A DNA stretch of 64,000 bases, taken from NCBI GenBank assembly GCA_947450675.1, contig CANFWI010000008.1, positions 1-64,000 of the forward strand, in the 5' to 3' direction. This DNA comes from Comamonadaceae bacterium (GTDB taxonomy: Bacteria; Pseudomonadota; Gammaproteobacteria; Burkholderiales; Burkholderiaceae_C). The position numbers and the translations under genes are program-made. Positions 45,357 through 54,658 of the stretch are shown piece after piece. Numbering within the stretch: the stretch's first letter is position 1; each line of letters opens with the position of its first letter. Under the pieces are notes generated by a model that was given only the letters and a program-made list of their open reading frames with translations, was not told the DNA's origin and searched no databases.

Positions 45357-45689
45357 TCTGATTTCCTCACTAAAAGATCTGTCTTAAGGTCAGTTTTGCC
45401 AAACCAACGAAGCGTGCAGAAAACTCGGTAGACAGCGTTTATTAACAATCGACACGAGATTGAACTTCTGAAGCAAATGGTTTTGAGATTTCAGCTGCAT
45501 TGCCACTAAAAAAGTCAAGAACCGCTTGTCCAAAAAATTGACCGAATCGTAATAATACGTGACATATGTAACAGGTAATTTTCGTCATCTTATCATTCGA
45601 TGACCTGCTGCAGCAAGCTGTGACTTCACTTTAGAAGGCCCAACGCGAGCGCAGGAGACCCCGAAATACGGGCCACGCACTCCGGCAAG
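45357..45689 (-). other. Intergenic region with palindrome upstream of bactofilin cassette
   Basis: About 330 bases without a gene. It must hold the bactofilin promoter on the minus strand. GTGACATATGTAAC at 45559-45572 is a 12-of-14 palindrome that could be an operator. No terminator or RNA fold is obvious. Confidence 0.4.
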
Positions 45690-45914
45690 TTACTGGGCGT
45701 TTTTTCGGGATGCTTTGTCAAGTTCCTGTAACTGACGTTTACGTTTGGCCTTGTTCTTAGCCTCAGGTTCGGCGGGGCGATCACGCAATGCTTGAGCTTG
45801 CCGCTCGAGCGCTTGCCGTTTGCGTTTGGCGTTCCGGAAGTGCGTGATGACCCGCCCCAACCCAAAACTGATAGACGCGCTGACGAGCAAGAGAATGATG
45901 CTGGAGGTTTCCAT
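45690..45914 (-). CDS. Small single-helix membrane protein of unknown function
   Basis: A 74-residue protein: one N-terminal membrane helix (IILLLVSASISFGLGRVI) followed by a strongly basic coiled-coil-like tail (NAKRKRQALERQAQAL...KNKAKRKRQLQELDKAS). No family known to me. The ATG and good start position support a real gene; it may bind a partner or nucleic acid at the membrane. Confidence 0.5.
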   Translation of the reverse strand: METSSIILLLVSASISFGLGRVITHFRNAKRKRQALERQAQALRDRPAEPEAKNKAKRKRQLQELDKASRKNAQ

Positions 45915-45945
45915 GGCGTGTGATTTTTGTCAGCGTTAACGTGGT

Positions 45946-47142
45946 TCAGTCGGCCAAAAACAGGGCCTGCAGATCATTCAAAAAGTCGAATCCGCGCTCG
46001 GTCGGCTTGATGCGCACCAGATCGCGCTCAATCAGACCTTGACGCTCGGCTTCGTCGAGCCCAGGTTGCAGTGCAGTGACTGGCAAGCCCGTTTTTTCAG
46101 AAAAGTCTTGCAACTTGAAACCGTCTCGGAGCCTGAGCGCATTGAGCATGAATTCAAAGGGCAAATCGGCGCGACTGACTTCCGTTTCTTGGGTCACGGC
46201 CTCGCCCGCCAAGGCCTTGTCCATGTAGAGCTTGGGATCGCGCCAGCGCACTTGCCGCACCACGCGGTGTGCAAAACTGAGCTTGCTGTGAGCGCCAGCA
46301 CCAATACCCAAGTAGTCCCCGAACTGCCAGTAGTTCAGGTTGTGAAAGCACGGGTGGCCGGGCTTGGCATAGGCCGAGACCTCGTAGCGCCCCATACCGG
46401 CTTGGCCGGTCATTTCCGTGATGCGGTCAAGCATGGCGTAGGCCAAGTCTTCCTCAGGAATGACGGGCGGAAATTTGGCGAAATAAGTGTTCGGCTCAAT
46501 CGTCAGGTGGTAAATAGAAATATGCGGCGGCTGCAAATCCAGCGCTTGCCGCATATCTTTTTCTAGACCTGCCAAGGTCTGCCCCGGCAGGGCGTACATG
46601 ATGTCGAGATTGAAAGTATCGAAGCTCGCAGCCGCTTCTTCCACCGCGGCAATCGCCTGCGCCCGGTCGTGCACGCGGCCGAGGGCTTTCAGGTGTTGGT
46701 CGTCAAAGCTTTGCACGCCCACCGACAGCCGCGTCACGCCAGCACTTCGAAAAGCCTTGAATCGGTCTTTTTCAAAGGTGCCGGGATTGGCCTCTAGGGT
46801 GATTTCACAATCGGCATCCAGCCGCAGGCGAGCCCGAATATCAGCCAACAGCCGGTCAATCGCCGCCGGCGAAAACAAGCTAGGCGTCCCGCCGCCGATG
46901 AAGATGCTGTGCACCGTCCGACCCCAAATCAGTGGCAAGGAAGCCTCTAAGTCAGCCACCAACGCATCAATATAGCGCTGCTCTGGCATGGCACCACTGG
47001 TCACTTCGTGCGAGTTGAAGTCGCAATAAGGACATTTTTTCAGACACCACGGCAGATGAACGTACAAGGACAACGGCGGCAATGCGGCCAGCCGCAACGT
47101 GCCCTCACGCATGTAATGCTGGATGTCTTTCAGCTCGCTCAT
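45946..47142 (-). CDS. hemW: Radical SAM haem chaperone HemW
   Basis: A 398-residue radical SAM protein with the cluster motif HLPWCLKKCPYCDFNSH (CX3CX2CXF). Formerly annotated as coproporphyrinogen oxidase HemN; members with this shorter form (IFIGGGTPSLF; RLSVGVQSFDDQHLKALGRVHDRAQA; ISIYHLTIEPNTYF) are haem-binding chaperones. The ATG at 47142 overlaps the rdgB stop (ATGA). Confidence 0.92.
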   Translation of the reverse strand: MSELKDIQHYMREGTLRLAALPPLSLYVHLPWCLKKCPYCDFNSHEVTSGAMPEQRYIDALVADLEASLPLIWGRTVHSIFIGGGTPSLFSPAAIDRLLADIRARLRLDADCEITLEANPGTFEKDRFKAFRSAGVTRLSVGVQSFDDQHLKALGRVHDRAQAIAAVEEAAASFDTFNLDIMYALPGQTLAGLEKDMRQALDLQPPHISIYHLTIEPNTYFAKFPPVIPEEDLAYAMLDRITEMTGQAGMGRYEVSAYAKPGHPCFHNLNYWQFGDYLGIGAGAHSKLSFAHRVVRQVRWRDPKLYMDKALAGEAVTQETEVSRADLPFEFMLNALRLRDGFKLQDFSEKTGLPVTALQPGLDEAERQGLIERDLVRIKPTERGFDFLNDLQALFLAD

Positions 47143-47744
47143 GACAACCAACGCTCGCGCATCAATTCCATCATTTGACGCACAGCTTGGCCGCGATGGC
47201 TGTTCGCGTTCTTCACCTCGACCGGCAGTTCTGCAAAGGTTTTGCCAAAGCTCGGGATGAACATCACCGGGTCAAAACCAAAGCCGTTGCTGCCCACGGG
47301 CGTGCGCGCAATCTCGCCGCTGACGCGGCCCACCGCAATCAGCGGTTCAGGGTCGTCCGCCGTGCGAACCGCGACCAAGGTGCTGACCAACGCAGCGCGC
47401 CGGTCAGTCACATCGGCCATTTGTTCAAGCAAGGCCCGCACATTGTTGTCGTCGCCTTTGGCATAGCCAAACTGCGTGGCGTAGTAAGCCGTGTCAACAC
47501 CCGGCAAACCGCCAAAGGCCTGAACGCACAGACCGGCGTCGTCGGCCAATGCGGGCAAGCCGCTCAAGCTCGCCGCGTGCCGCGCTTTGGTCAACGCGTT
47601 TTCAACAAAGGTGCGATACGGCTCTTCGGCCTCGCCAATGCCGAGGTCCGACTGGCGCACCAGCTCCATGCCGAGTGGCAGCAACATGGCTTGCAGTTCA
47701 GCCAACTTGCCAGTGTTGTTGGAGGCTAGAACAATTTTCATCAC
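47139..47744 (-). CDS. rdgB: dITP/XTP pyrophosphatase RdgB
   Basis: A 201-residue Ham1-family nucleotide sanitiser removing dITP and XTP. Motifs: IVLASNNTGKLAELQAML, EEPYRTFVENALTKARHAA, ALADDAGLCVQAFGGLPGV, SNGFGFDPVMFIP and NSHRGQA. It follows rph by 12 bases and is coupled to hemW. Confidence 0.93.
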   Translation of the reverse strand: MMKIVLASNNTGKLAELQAMLLPLGMELVRQSDLGIGEAEEPYRTFVENALTKARHAASLSGLPALADDAGLCVQAFGGLPGVDTAYYATQFGYAKGDDNNVRALLEQMADVTDRRAALVSTLVAVRTADDPEPLIAVGRVSGEIARTPVGSNGFGFDPVMFIPSFGKTFAELPVEVKNANSHRGQAVRQMMELMRERWLS

Positions 47745-47756
47745 TGTTGAATCCGT

Positions 47757-48497
47757 TCAGGCTGCGCTTGCCAGCGCGCTTTTTTGCAGCAACACCAAAT
47801 CGCGGATGCCCTGCTCGGCCAATTCCAGCAAGGCGTTCATCTCGCTGCGGGTGAAGGCCGCGCCCTCTGCCGTGCCCTGCACTTCCACAAAATGGCCGGC
47901 GCCAGTCATCACCACATTCATATCGGTGTCGCAGCCCGAGTCTTCGGTGTATTCCAAGTCCAGCAGCGGCGTGCCTTGGACGATGCCGACCGAAATGGCG
48001 GCGATGTGGTCGGTGATCGGGGATTCGGTGAGTTTGCCGGCTGCGATCAGTTTGTTGACGGCGTCCTGCGCCGCGACGAAGGCGCCGGTGATGGCCGCTG
48101 TGCGCGTGCCGCCGTCGGCCTGCAAGACATCGCAATCCAAGTGAATGGTGCGTTCACCGAGTTTTTTCAAGTCAAAGACTGCCCGCATCGAGCGACCAAT
48201 CAAACGCTGAATTTCTTGGGTGCGGCCGCTTTGCTTGCCGCGAGCGGCCTCACGGTCGCTGCGGGTGTGGGTGGCGCGCGGCAACATGCCGTATTCGGCG
48301 GTGACCCAGCCTTCGCCGCTGCCTTTTTTGTGGCCAGGCACTTTTTCTTCGACCGACGCGGTGCACAAGACCTTGGTCGCGCCGAACTCGATCAGCACCG
48401 AGCCCTCGGCATAGACGGTGTAGTTGCGCGTCATGCGCACAGGGCGGAGTTGGTGTGCTTGGCGGCCGGCAGATCGGATAAAAAGGGGCTTGGTCAT
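47757..48497 (-). CDS. rph: Ribonuclease PH
   Basis: A 246-residue phosphorolytic 3'-5' exoribonuclease that trims tRNA 3' ends. Motifs: [75 protein letters not shown] at 48497 is the family's normal start; upstream in-frame codons are not like protein. Divergent from yicC. Confidence 0.94.
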   Translation of the reverse strand: MTKPLFIRSAGRQAHQLRPVRMTRNYTVYAEGSVLIEFGATKVLCTASVEEKVPGHKKGSGEGWVTAEYGMLPRATHTRSDREAARGKQSGRTQEIQRLIGRSMRAVFDLKKLGERTIHLDCDVLQADGGTRTAAITGAFVAAQDAVNKLIAAGKLTESPITDHIAAISVGIVQGTPLLDLEYTEDSGCDTDMNVVMTGAGHFVEVQGTAEGAAFTRSEMNALLELAEQGIRDLVLLQKSALASAA

Positions 48498-48722
48498 GGT
48501 GTTTTCAATAGAAAGGGGGGCGGGATGCGCGTCACGCATTATCAGTCGGCTGAGGCGCAACGCTGCCCTTGTAAACTACGCCCCAAGCTTTCAGATGGCC
48601 ATTCCAGCCAGACGCGGTCGTTCCAGCTTTCATCAGGAAGTTGAAATTGCTTTTTGCCTTTATTTTTTGACGTGCTGCAGGGCTGGGTCCCACGTCCGGA
48701 TTCCTTTAGAAAAACCACCTCC

Positions 48723-49640
48723 ATGTCCATTTTCAGCATGACGGGTTACGCGACGGCCCAGTCCAGCGCCCCCCGGGTCGCCGCACCGATTGAGGCACCG
48801 GCCGAGAGCCATGCGCGGCTTGGCATCGAAATCCGCTCGGTCAACAGCCGGTTTTTAGACCTTTCTTTTCGGCTGCCCGACGAATTGCGCCAAGCAGAAC
48901 CCGCCCTGCGCGAAATCCTGACCAGCCAACTGAAGCGCGGCAAAGTCGAACTCCGCGTCTGGTTAGAGAGCAGTTCTGCCAGCAGCCTGCGCGCGCCCAC
49001 AGCCCAGACACTGCAGCGGCTCGGTTCTTTTGAAGACACCATCAAGTCTTGGCTGCCGCAGGCCGCAGGCCTGAGCGTTGCCGATGTCTTGCGCATCGCC
49101 GTCAACGAAGACCAGAAACCACACGACTACGGCGACGAACTCCTCAAACTCGCCAAAAAAGCCGTCAAGGAATTGATCCAAGCACGGGAGCGCGAAGGCG
49201 CACGGCTGTCGGCCATGCTGACCGAGCGCACCGCCCAACTGCGCGCGCTGTCGGCGCAAGCCGGCCCGCTGGTGCCGAAACTGGTCGAGCAGCAAAAAAC
49301 CCGTTTCTTGGAGCGCTGGAAAGAAGCCATGGCGCTGGCCGACAGTGCCGCCCTGCCCGAGGTCGCACAAGACCGGGCCTTGACCGAGGCCACCGCCTTT
49401 GCCATTCGCATTGATGTGGCGGAAGAGATCACCCGCTTGGCATCGCACTTGGACGAAATCGACCGCCTGCTGGCCAAAGGCGGCGAGGCTGGTAAACGCC
49501 TTGACTTTCTGATTCAAGAGCTGCACCGAGAGGCCAACACCATGGGCTCCAAATCAGCGGCCTTAGAGCTCACGCGCATTTCAGTCGACATGAAAGTGCT
49601 GATCGAGCAGATCCGCGAACAAGTACAAAACATCGAATAA
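48723..49640 (+). CDS. yicC: YicC family endoribonuclease-like protein
   Basis: A 305-residue YicC protein ([36 protein letters not shown] with [40 protein letters not shown]). YicC-type proteins are reported endoribonucleases acting on small RNAs. The usual neighbour gmk follows after 11 bases. ATG at 48723 is the family start. Confidence 0.92.
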   Translation: MSIFSMTGYATAQSSAPRVAAPIEAPAESHARLGIEIRSVNSRFLDLSFRLPDELRQAEPALREILTSQLKRGKVELRVWLESSSASSLRAPTAQTLQRLGSFEDTIKSWLPQAAGLSVADVLRIAVNEDQKPHDYGDELLKLAKKAVKELIQAREREGARLSAMLTERTAQLRALSAQAGPLVPKLVEQQKTRFLERWKEAMALADSAALPEVAQDRALTEATAFAIRIDVAEEITRLASHLDEIDRLLAKGGEAGKRLDFLIQELHREANTMGSKSAALELTRISVDMKVLIEQIREQVQNIE

Positions 49641-49651
49641 TCAGGCTTTTT

Positions 49652-50272
49652 ATGGACTACCCCGGAAATTTGTTTGTGGTTGCAGCGCCCAGCGGCGCTG
49701 GTAAATCCAGCCTTGTCAAAGCGCTGCTGGAACTTGACTCAAGGGTGCAACCTGCTGTTTCGCACACCACACGACCGCCGCGTGGGCAAGAAAAACACGG
49801 CCGGGAATACTTCTTTTTGTCGAACGACGAGTTTGACGGCATGGTCGAACGCAATGCCTTCTTAGAGTGGGCCCATGTCCACGGCCAACGCTACGGCACT
49901 TCGCGCCACTCGATTGAAGAGCGCATGCAACACGGCGCCGACGTGATTCTGGAAATCGACTTCCAGGGCGCCATCAACATCAAGAAAATATTCGCCAACG
50001 CGGTGCTGGTCTTTATCTTGCCGCCAAGCTGGGAAGAACTCCGCTCGCGCTTGCAGCGCCGCGGTGAAGACAGCGCCGAGGTGATTGAATTGCGCCTGAA
50101 GAATGCGGCTCTGGAGATGGCGCAAGCCCACGAATTCGACTTCGTTATAATCAATGAGTTGTTCGAGCGTGCGGTTTTCGACCTGAAAACCATTGTTCAT
50201 GCCCAGCGGCTCAAGTTTTCGGCTCAGCGGCGTGCCCGTGCCGACATCTTCCAAGCCCTGAACATTCCCTGA
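49652..50272 (+). CDS. gmk: Guanylate kinase
   Basis: A 206-residue enzyme phosphorylating GMP. P-loop [29 protein letters not shown] (GMP contacts), [15 protein letters not shown] and [12 protein letters not shown] are all intact. Standard length. Cotranscribed with yicC and probably rpoZ. Confidence 0.96.
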   Translation: MDYPGNLFVVAAPSGAGKSSLVKALLELDSRVQPAVSHTTRPPRGQEKHGREYFFLSNDEFDGMVERNAFLEWAHVHGQRYGTSRHSIEERMQHGADVILEIDFQGAINIKKIFANAVLVFILPPSWEELRSRLQRRGEDSAEVIELRLKNAALEMAQAHEFDFVIINELFERAVFDLKTIVHAQRLKFSAQRRARADIFQALNIP

Positions 50273-50315
50273 AACCCTCGCTCACCCAGCGCTTACTGCT
50301 TACCCGGAGAACATC

Positions 50316-50519
50316 ATGGCCCGCATCACTGTTGAAGACTGCCTGGAACAAATCCCCAACCGTTTTGAGTTGGTTTTGGCCGCCACTTACCGCGCCCGCA
50401 TGTTGAGCCAAGGTCACGCCGCCAAAATTGAAAGCAAAAACAAGCCGGGCGTGACGGCTCTGCGTGAAATCGCAGCCGGCAAAGTTGGCCTTGAGATGCT
50501 GAAAAAAGTACCGCTCTGA
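50316..50519 (+). CDS. rpoZ: RNA polymerase omega subunit
   Basis: A 67-residue omega subunit ([50 protein letters not shown]). It stabilises the beta' subunit and, with SpoT products, takes part in the ppGpp response; spoT follows. An intrinsic terminator lies 19 bases beyond the stop. Confidence 0.96.
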   Translation: MARITVEDCLEQIPNRFELVLAATYRARMLSQGHAAKIESKNKPGVTALREIAAGKVGLEMLKKVPL

Positions 50520-50537
50520 ACGCCTTCGCATTCCATC

Positions 50538-50563
50538 AAAAGCACCGCTTGACGGTGCTTTTT
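50538..50563 (+). terminator. Rho-independent terminator after rpoZ
   Basis: AAAAGCACCG and CGGTGCTTTT pair around the loop CTTGA and run into a T-rich tract. It would end the yicC-gmk-rpoZ transcript; spoT starts 67 bases later, so spoT may rely on read-through or its own promoter. Confidence 0.85.
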
Positions 50564-50629
50564 TGTTTGTTACAACCGATCAATGTCGCCTGTATTCACG
50601 GGTCTTCGCTGTCAAGATACATTTAAGGT

Positions 50630-52867
50630 ATGAGCTCGCTTCTTTTGCCTGTCATGGCCAAACCAACACCTGCCGCAGCCAATGCCGCGGCGGCAAGCTT
50701 TGCTGCGCTCACGGCCAAGCTCGACTATATGAGTGCCGCCGACGTTGACAATGTTCGCCGGGCTTATCGGTTTGCCGACGAAGCGCACCTCGGACAGCTT
50801 CGTAACAGCGGTCAGCCGTACATCACCCACCCGATCGCCGTGGCACAGCAATGCGCAGAATGGAAGCTTGACGCGCAAGCCCTGATGGCCGCCCTGCTGC
50901 ATGACGCGATTGAAGACTGCGGCGTCACCAAGCCTGACCTGATCGAGCGCTTTGGCGCTCCAGTGGCCGAGCTGGTCGACGGGCTGACCAAGCTGGAAAA
51001 GCTCGAATTCAACACCCGCGAAGAGAATCAAGCGGAGTCCTTTCGCAAGATGCTGCTGGCTATGGCCCGCGATGTGCGCGTCATTTTGATCAAGCTGGCC
51101 GACCGCACCCACAACATGCGCACGCTCAGCGATGCACCGCGTGCTAAATGGGCGCGTATCGCCAGCGAAACGCTGGACATCTATGCGCCAATTGCGCACC
51201 GACTCGGCCTGAACTCGACCTACCGCGAGTTGCAAGACTTGTCGTTTCAACATCTGCACCCGTGGCGTTACACCACGCTTGAAAAAGCAGTCTCGCGCTC
51301 ACGCGGACGGCGTCGCGATGTCATCACGCGCGTGAAGACTGAGGTCGAAGCTGCCTTTGCAGCGGCCAATATGTCTGTGCAAATTCATGGGCGTGAGAAA
51401 ACGCTGTATTCGATTTACAGCAAGATGGATCAAAAACATCTGTCATTTGCGCAAGTGACCGACATTTATGGCTTTCGCGTCATCGTCGATGGGCTGACCG
51501 CTTGCTACACCGCCATGGGCGTGCTGCATCAGCTCTACAAACCACTGCCGGGACGCTTCAAAGATTACATCGCGATCCCGAAGATCAATGGCTACCAATC
51601 CCTGCACACCACGCTGGTCGGGCCCTTTGGTACCAGCATCGAGTTTCAGATGCGTACCGAAGCCATGCATGTGGTGGCCGAGTCTGGTGTCGCCGCTCAT
51701 TGGCTTTACAAGGCGACGACCGCCGGCGGCGAAGACTCGCAAAACCTGGGCACGCAGTGGCTTCAGTCGCTGCTCGACATTCAACAAGAAACCGGCGATG
51801 CGGCAGAGTTTTGGGACCACGTCAAAATTGATCTTTTCCCAGACGCGGTGTATGTCTTCACACCGAAAAGCAAGATCATGGCGATGCCGCGCGGTGCGAC
51901 CATCGTCGACTTCGCCTATGCCATTCACAGCGACATCGGGCACCGCGCGGTAGCCGCCAAGGTCAATGGCGAACAAGTGCCGCTGCGCACCGAACTGCAC
52001 AACGGCGATGTGATTGAGATCGTCACCACCCCTGTTTCCAGCCCCAACCCGGCTTGGCTGGGTTTTGTTCGTACAGGCAAAGCGCGATCGAAAATTCGCC
52101 ATTACCTCAAAACCATGGCGCTCACCGAGTCACAGGACTTGGGCGAGAAAATGTTGGCGCACGCCTTGCGCGCAGAAGGCATCGACAAGCTGCCTGACGA
52201 CAACGACGAAAACCACCTGCTGTGGGAAAAAATTCTACGCTTCAGCGGCAACCGCTCACGCGCCGACTTGCTGACCGACGTCGGACTTGGCAAGCGCATC
52301 GCCACCATTCTGGCCAAGCGCATCGTCGGGCTGCTGGGCGAGATCGGCGAAAAACCCGACGTACTGCTGATGAGCAGGGAACGCTTTACCGCGCATGAAT
52401 CGGTGTCGCAAGGTGCGCTGCTGCTAGACGGCAGCGAAGGCGCCTCCATCCATTTTGCAAAATGCTGCAAACCCATCCCCGGCGACAACGTCATGGGCTA
52501 TTTGGGGCGCGGCGAAGGGCTGATGGTTCACACTGAGGATTGCGCTGTGGCCAAGCGACTGGTTCAACGCGACAGCGAGCGCTTTATTGCCGTGGACTGG
52601 TCTGACGAACCCGTTCGGGCCTTTGAAACCGATTTGCTGGTGACCGTCTCAAAAGAAAGAGGCGTTTTAGCCCGTGTGGCTGCGGCGATGGCCTCCGCTG
52701 AGGCAGATATCAACCAAGTGGAGATTGAACAAGACTCCCGACAGGGTGCGACCGATCTGCGCTTCAGCGTCGCCGTGCGTGACCGCGTTCATCTGGCAGC
52801 CGTCATGCGCAATGTCAAGCGCGCCGCGTCAGTGTTGCGCGTGCAAAGGGTCAAGTCTGGGGCGTAG
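50630..52867 (+). CDS. spoT: Bifunctional (p)ppGpp synthetase/hydrolase SpoT-like
   Basis: A 745-residue RelA/SpoT homologue. HD hydrolase: HPIAVAQQ, ALLHDAIED (H91, D92) and KLADRTHNMRTL; synthetase: TDIYGFRVIVDG, KDYIAIPKINGYQSLHTT; TGS domain: DLFPDAVYVFTPKSKIMAMPRGATIVDFAYAIH in segments; C-terminal ACT domain about 675-745. Both catalytic halves look intact, so it is probably bifunctional. Its stop overlaps the convergent greB end by 17 bases. Confidence 0.94.
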   Translation: MSSLLLPVMAKPTPAAANAAAASFAALTAKLDYMSAADVDNVRRAYRFADEAHLGQLRNSGQPYITHPIAVAQQCAEWKLDAQALMAALLHDAIEDCGVTKPDLIERFGAPVAELVDGLTKLEKLEFNTREENQAESFRKMLLAMARDVRVILIKLADRTHNMRTLSDAPRAKWARIASETLDIYAPIAHRLGLNSTYRELQDLSFQHLHPWRYTTLEKAVSRSRGRRRDVITRVKTEVEAAFAAANMSVQIHGREKTLYSIYSKMDQKHLSFAQVTDIYGFRVIVDGLTACYTAMGVLHQLYKPLPGRFKDYIAIPKINGYQSLHTTLVGPFGTSIEFQMRTEAMHVVAESGVAAHWLYKATTAGGEDSQNLGTQWLQSLLDIQQETGDAAEFWDHVKIDLFPDAVYVFTPKSKIMAMPRGATIVDFAYAIHSDIGHRAVAAKVNGEQVPLRTELHNGDVIEIVTTPVSSPNPAWLGFVRTGKARSKIRHYLKTMALTESQDLGEKMLAHALRAEGIDKLPDDNDENHLLWEKILRFSGNRSRADLLTDVGLGKRIATILAKRIVGLLGEIGEKPDVLLMSRERFTAHESVSQGALLLDGSEGASIHFAKCCKPIPGDNVMGYLGRGEGLMVHTEDCAVAKRLVQRDSERFIAVDWSDEPVRAFETDLLVTVSKERGVLARVAAAMASAEADINQVEIEQDSRQGATDLRFSVAVRDRVHLAAVMRNVKRAASVLRVQRVKSGA

Positions 52868-53417
52868 CAGACGGCGCTGGATAACTCACCTCCAGCACCT
52901 CCACCACCTGCACGCCGCTGGGCGTGACCAAGTTGACCTCGTCCCCGACGCGCGCTTTAAGCAAGGTACGCGCCGCCGGCGAGACCCAACTGACCTCTCC
53001 CGCTGAAGTGTCCGCCTCATCAATGCCCATGATGGTCACGCGTTGCTCGGTTTTGCCGTCAACCAGATAAAGCACTGTCGCGCCAAAAAATACTTGGTCG
53101 CCACCGTGATGCACAGAAGGGTCCGTGATCTCGGCGATCTCCAGCCGCTTGGTCAGGAAACGGATTCTGCGGTCGATTTCACGCAAGCGTTTTTTGCCGT
53201 AAATGTAATCACCGTTTTCTGATCGGTCGCCATTGCTGGCGGCCCAATGAACAATGTCCACGACCTTGGGTCGCTCGTTGTCGATCAAATCAAGCAACTC
53301 GGCTTTGAGTCGGGCGTATCCTTTTGGCGTGATGTAGTTTTTGCCGCCGGCCGGGAGTGGCGGCAGCGTCAGCTCTTCATCGTCCGAATCGGTTTCTTTG
53401 GGGAAGGCTTTGCTCAT
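52851..53417 (-). CDS. greB: Transcription elongation factor GreB
   Basis: A 188-residue Gre factor that rescues backtracked RNA polymerase by stimulating transcript cleavage. N-terminal coiled coil with the acidic tip region (NGDRSENGDYIYGKKRLREIDRR in part) and a C-terminal FKBP-like domain (GDEVNLVTPSGVQVVEV). ATG at 53417 fits; the longer open frame runs into the tRNA terminator. An acidic N-terminal extension (KETDSDDEELT) is present. Convergent with spoT. Confidence 0.93.
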   Translation of the reverse strand: MSKAFPKETDSDDEELTLPPLPAGGKNYITPKGYARLKAELLDLIDNERPKVVDIVHWAASNGDRSENGDYIYGKKRLREIDRRIRFLTKRLEIAEITDPSVHHGGDQVFFGATVLYLVDGKTEQRVTIMGIDEADTSAGEVSWVSPAARTLLKARVGDEVNLVTPSGVQVVEVLEVSYPAPSATPQT

Positions 53418-53460
53418 GATGTTGGGTTGGACCTTGAGACAGTGTGGCACCAGAAACGAA

Positions 53461-53488
53461 AAAGCCTGCAACTTTCGTTGCAGGCTTT
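53461..53488 (-). terminator. Intrinsic terminator of tRNA-Arg transcript
   Basis: AAAGCCTGCAAC and GTTGCAGGCTTT form a perfect 12-bp stem with a four-base loop. On the minus strand it lies 5 bases past the tRNA CCA end and continues into TTTTTCG, the form of a rho-independent terminator. Confidence 0.88.
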
Positions 53489-53493
53489 ACGTT

Positions 53494-53570
53494 TGGTGCG
53501 GCTGGCAGGAATTGAACCCACGACCCCTTGGTTCGTAGCCAAGTACTCTATCCAACTGAGCTACAGCCGC
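53494..53570 (-). tRNA. tRNA-Arg(ACG)
   Basis: The minus strand folds as a complete tRNA: acceptor GCGGCTG pairing CAGCCGC, D-arm TAGCTCAGTTGGATAGAGTA, anticodon stem CTTGG/CCAAG with loop CTACGAA giving anticodon ACG (read ICG), T-arm with GTTCAATTC, and an encoded CCA. Seventy-seven nucleotides. TAGAAT (53581-53586 on the complement) is a likely -10 box. Confidence 0.95.
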
Positions 53571-53712
53571 TAAGCCTCGTATTCTAGCTTAAAAAAATGG
53601 CCGACTCGACTAGCTTGAACAAATCGTCTGAAATCCAGTTTTAAAAATTCTGGGCACGCCCCGGTTCAACAGCACACACCCACGGTAAATGGCGTACCTA
53701 ACAATAGGATGA

Positions 53713-53773
53713 ATTATCACTTAAGGTGATAATCTTGGCTTCAGAGAGAGTCTTTCTGTTGGCACTTTATAAT
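53713..53773 (+). promoter_or_regulatory. Inverted repeat and TATAAT box upstream of the deacetylase operon
   Basis: ATTATCAC-N5-GTGATAAT (53713-53733) is a perfect 8-bp inverted repeat with TTAAG in the centre. A consensus -10 TATAAT stands at 53768-53773 but without a good -35 at the right spacing. The layout suggests an activator-dependent promoter with the dimeric site about 55 bases before the start point. The rest of 53573-53840 shows nothing else. Confidence 0.5.
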
Positions 53774-53840
53774 TTTCCATCAGCCAATCAGCGCCTCAGT
53801 CAGCAAGACCACTGTGGCGACTTAAATCCAAATTTATCAG

Positions 53841-54653
53841 ATGAAACAACTGGTCTTTTGCGCCGACGATTTTTCCCTGCATGGCCCCGCCTCTGAGGGC
53901 ATTGCAGCGCTGGCGCAAAAGGGCTGCATCACGGCGACCAGTGTCATGGTGTTGTCGCCACGCTGGCCAGCGGATGCCGCACTTCTGAAACCCCTGAGGG
54001 GCCGCATCGACGTTGGACTGCACTTGGACTGGACCAGCGAGTTCGCCCGCCAGGCCGGACACGGCATGTCGCTGGCACGCAGCATGCTATTGGCCGGGTT
54101 GAGGCAAATCAAACCAGCGCAAGCCAAACCACTGATCGAACGCCAGTTAGACGAATTTGAACGCGTCTGGCAAGCGCCACCGGACCATGTCGATGGCCAC
54201 CAGCACATCCAACAATTTCCCGGCATTCGCGAAGCCTTGGTGCAAGTACTTCTCGAGCGCTATGGGAATTCATCTGCGCGGCCTTATCTGCGAATTTCCA
54301 AGCTACCGAGAGACCAAGCCGATGTCAAAGCCCGCATCATTGCGGCGATGGGCGCCGAGCCGCTGCGCCACTTGGCAAATCTCAGCGGCGTGCCTTGCGC
54401 GCCAGCCCTGACCGGTATTTATGACTTCGGCGACAGGCCGCTGAGCTATGCACAGCGGATGAACGACTGGCTGCGAACCAGTCCCGAAGGCACCCTTTTA
54501 ATGTGCCACCCAGCGCAAGGCGTCGAGGCCCATGACGCGATTGGCCCAGCCCGCGAGCGCGAATACCGCTACCTGGCCGGTGGCGAATTCCAACAACAAC
54601 TGAAAGCCCGCGGCATCCAACTGGTTCGCGGCTCGCGCCTTTACAAAGCATAA
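53841..54653 (+). CDS. ChbG/HpnK family carbohydrate deacetylase
   Basis: A 270-residue YdjC-fold deacetylase. Metal and catalytic motifs: FCADDFSLH (DD), IDVGLHLDWT (HxD) and PPDHVDGHQHIQQFP (HxxxH). HpnK-type members remove acetyl groups from hexosamine-linked hopanoids or glycolipids; ChbG from chitobiose. With an ArnT-like transferase next (5-base gap) it likely edits an envelope glycolipid. Substrate uncertain. Confidence 0.9.
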   Translation: MKQLVFCADDFSLHGPASEGIAALAQKGCITATSVMVLSPRWPADAALLKPLRGRIDVGLHLDWTSEFARQAGHGMSLARSMLLAGLRQIKPAQAKPLIERQLDEFERVWQAPPDHVDGHQHIQQFPGIREALVQVLLERYGNSSARPYLRISKLPRDQADVKARIIAAMGAEPLRHLANLSGVPCAPALTGIYDFGDRPLSYAQRMNDWLRTSPEGTLLMCHPAQGVEAHDAIGPAREREYRYLAGGEFQQQLKARGIQLVRGSRLYKA

Positions 54654-54658
54654 ATCAC

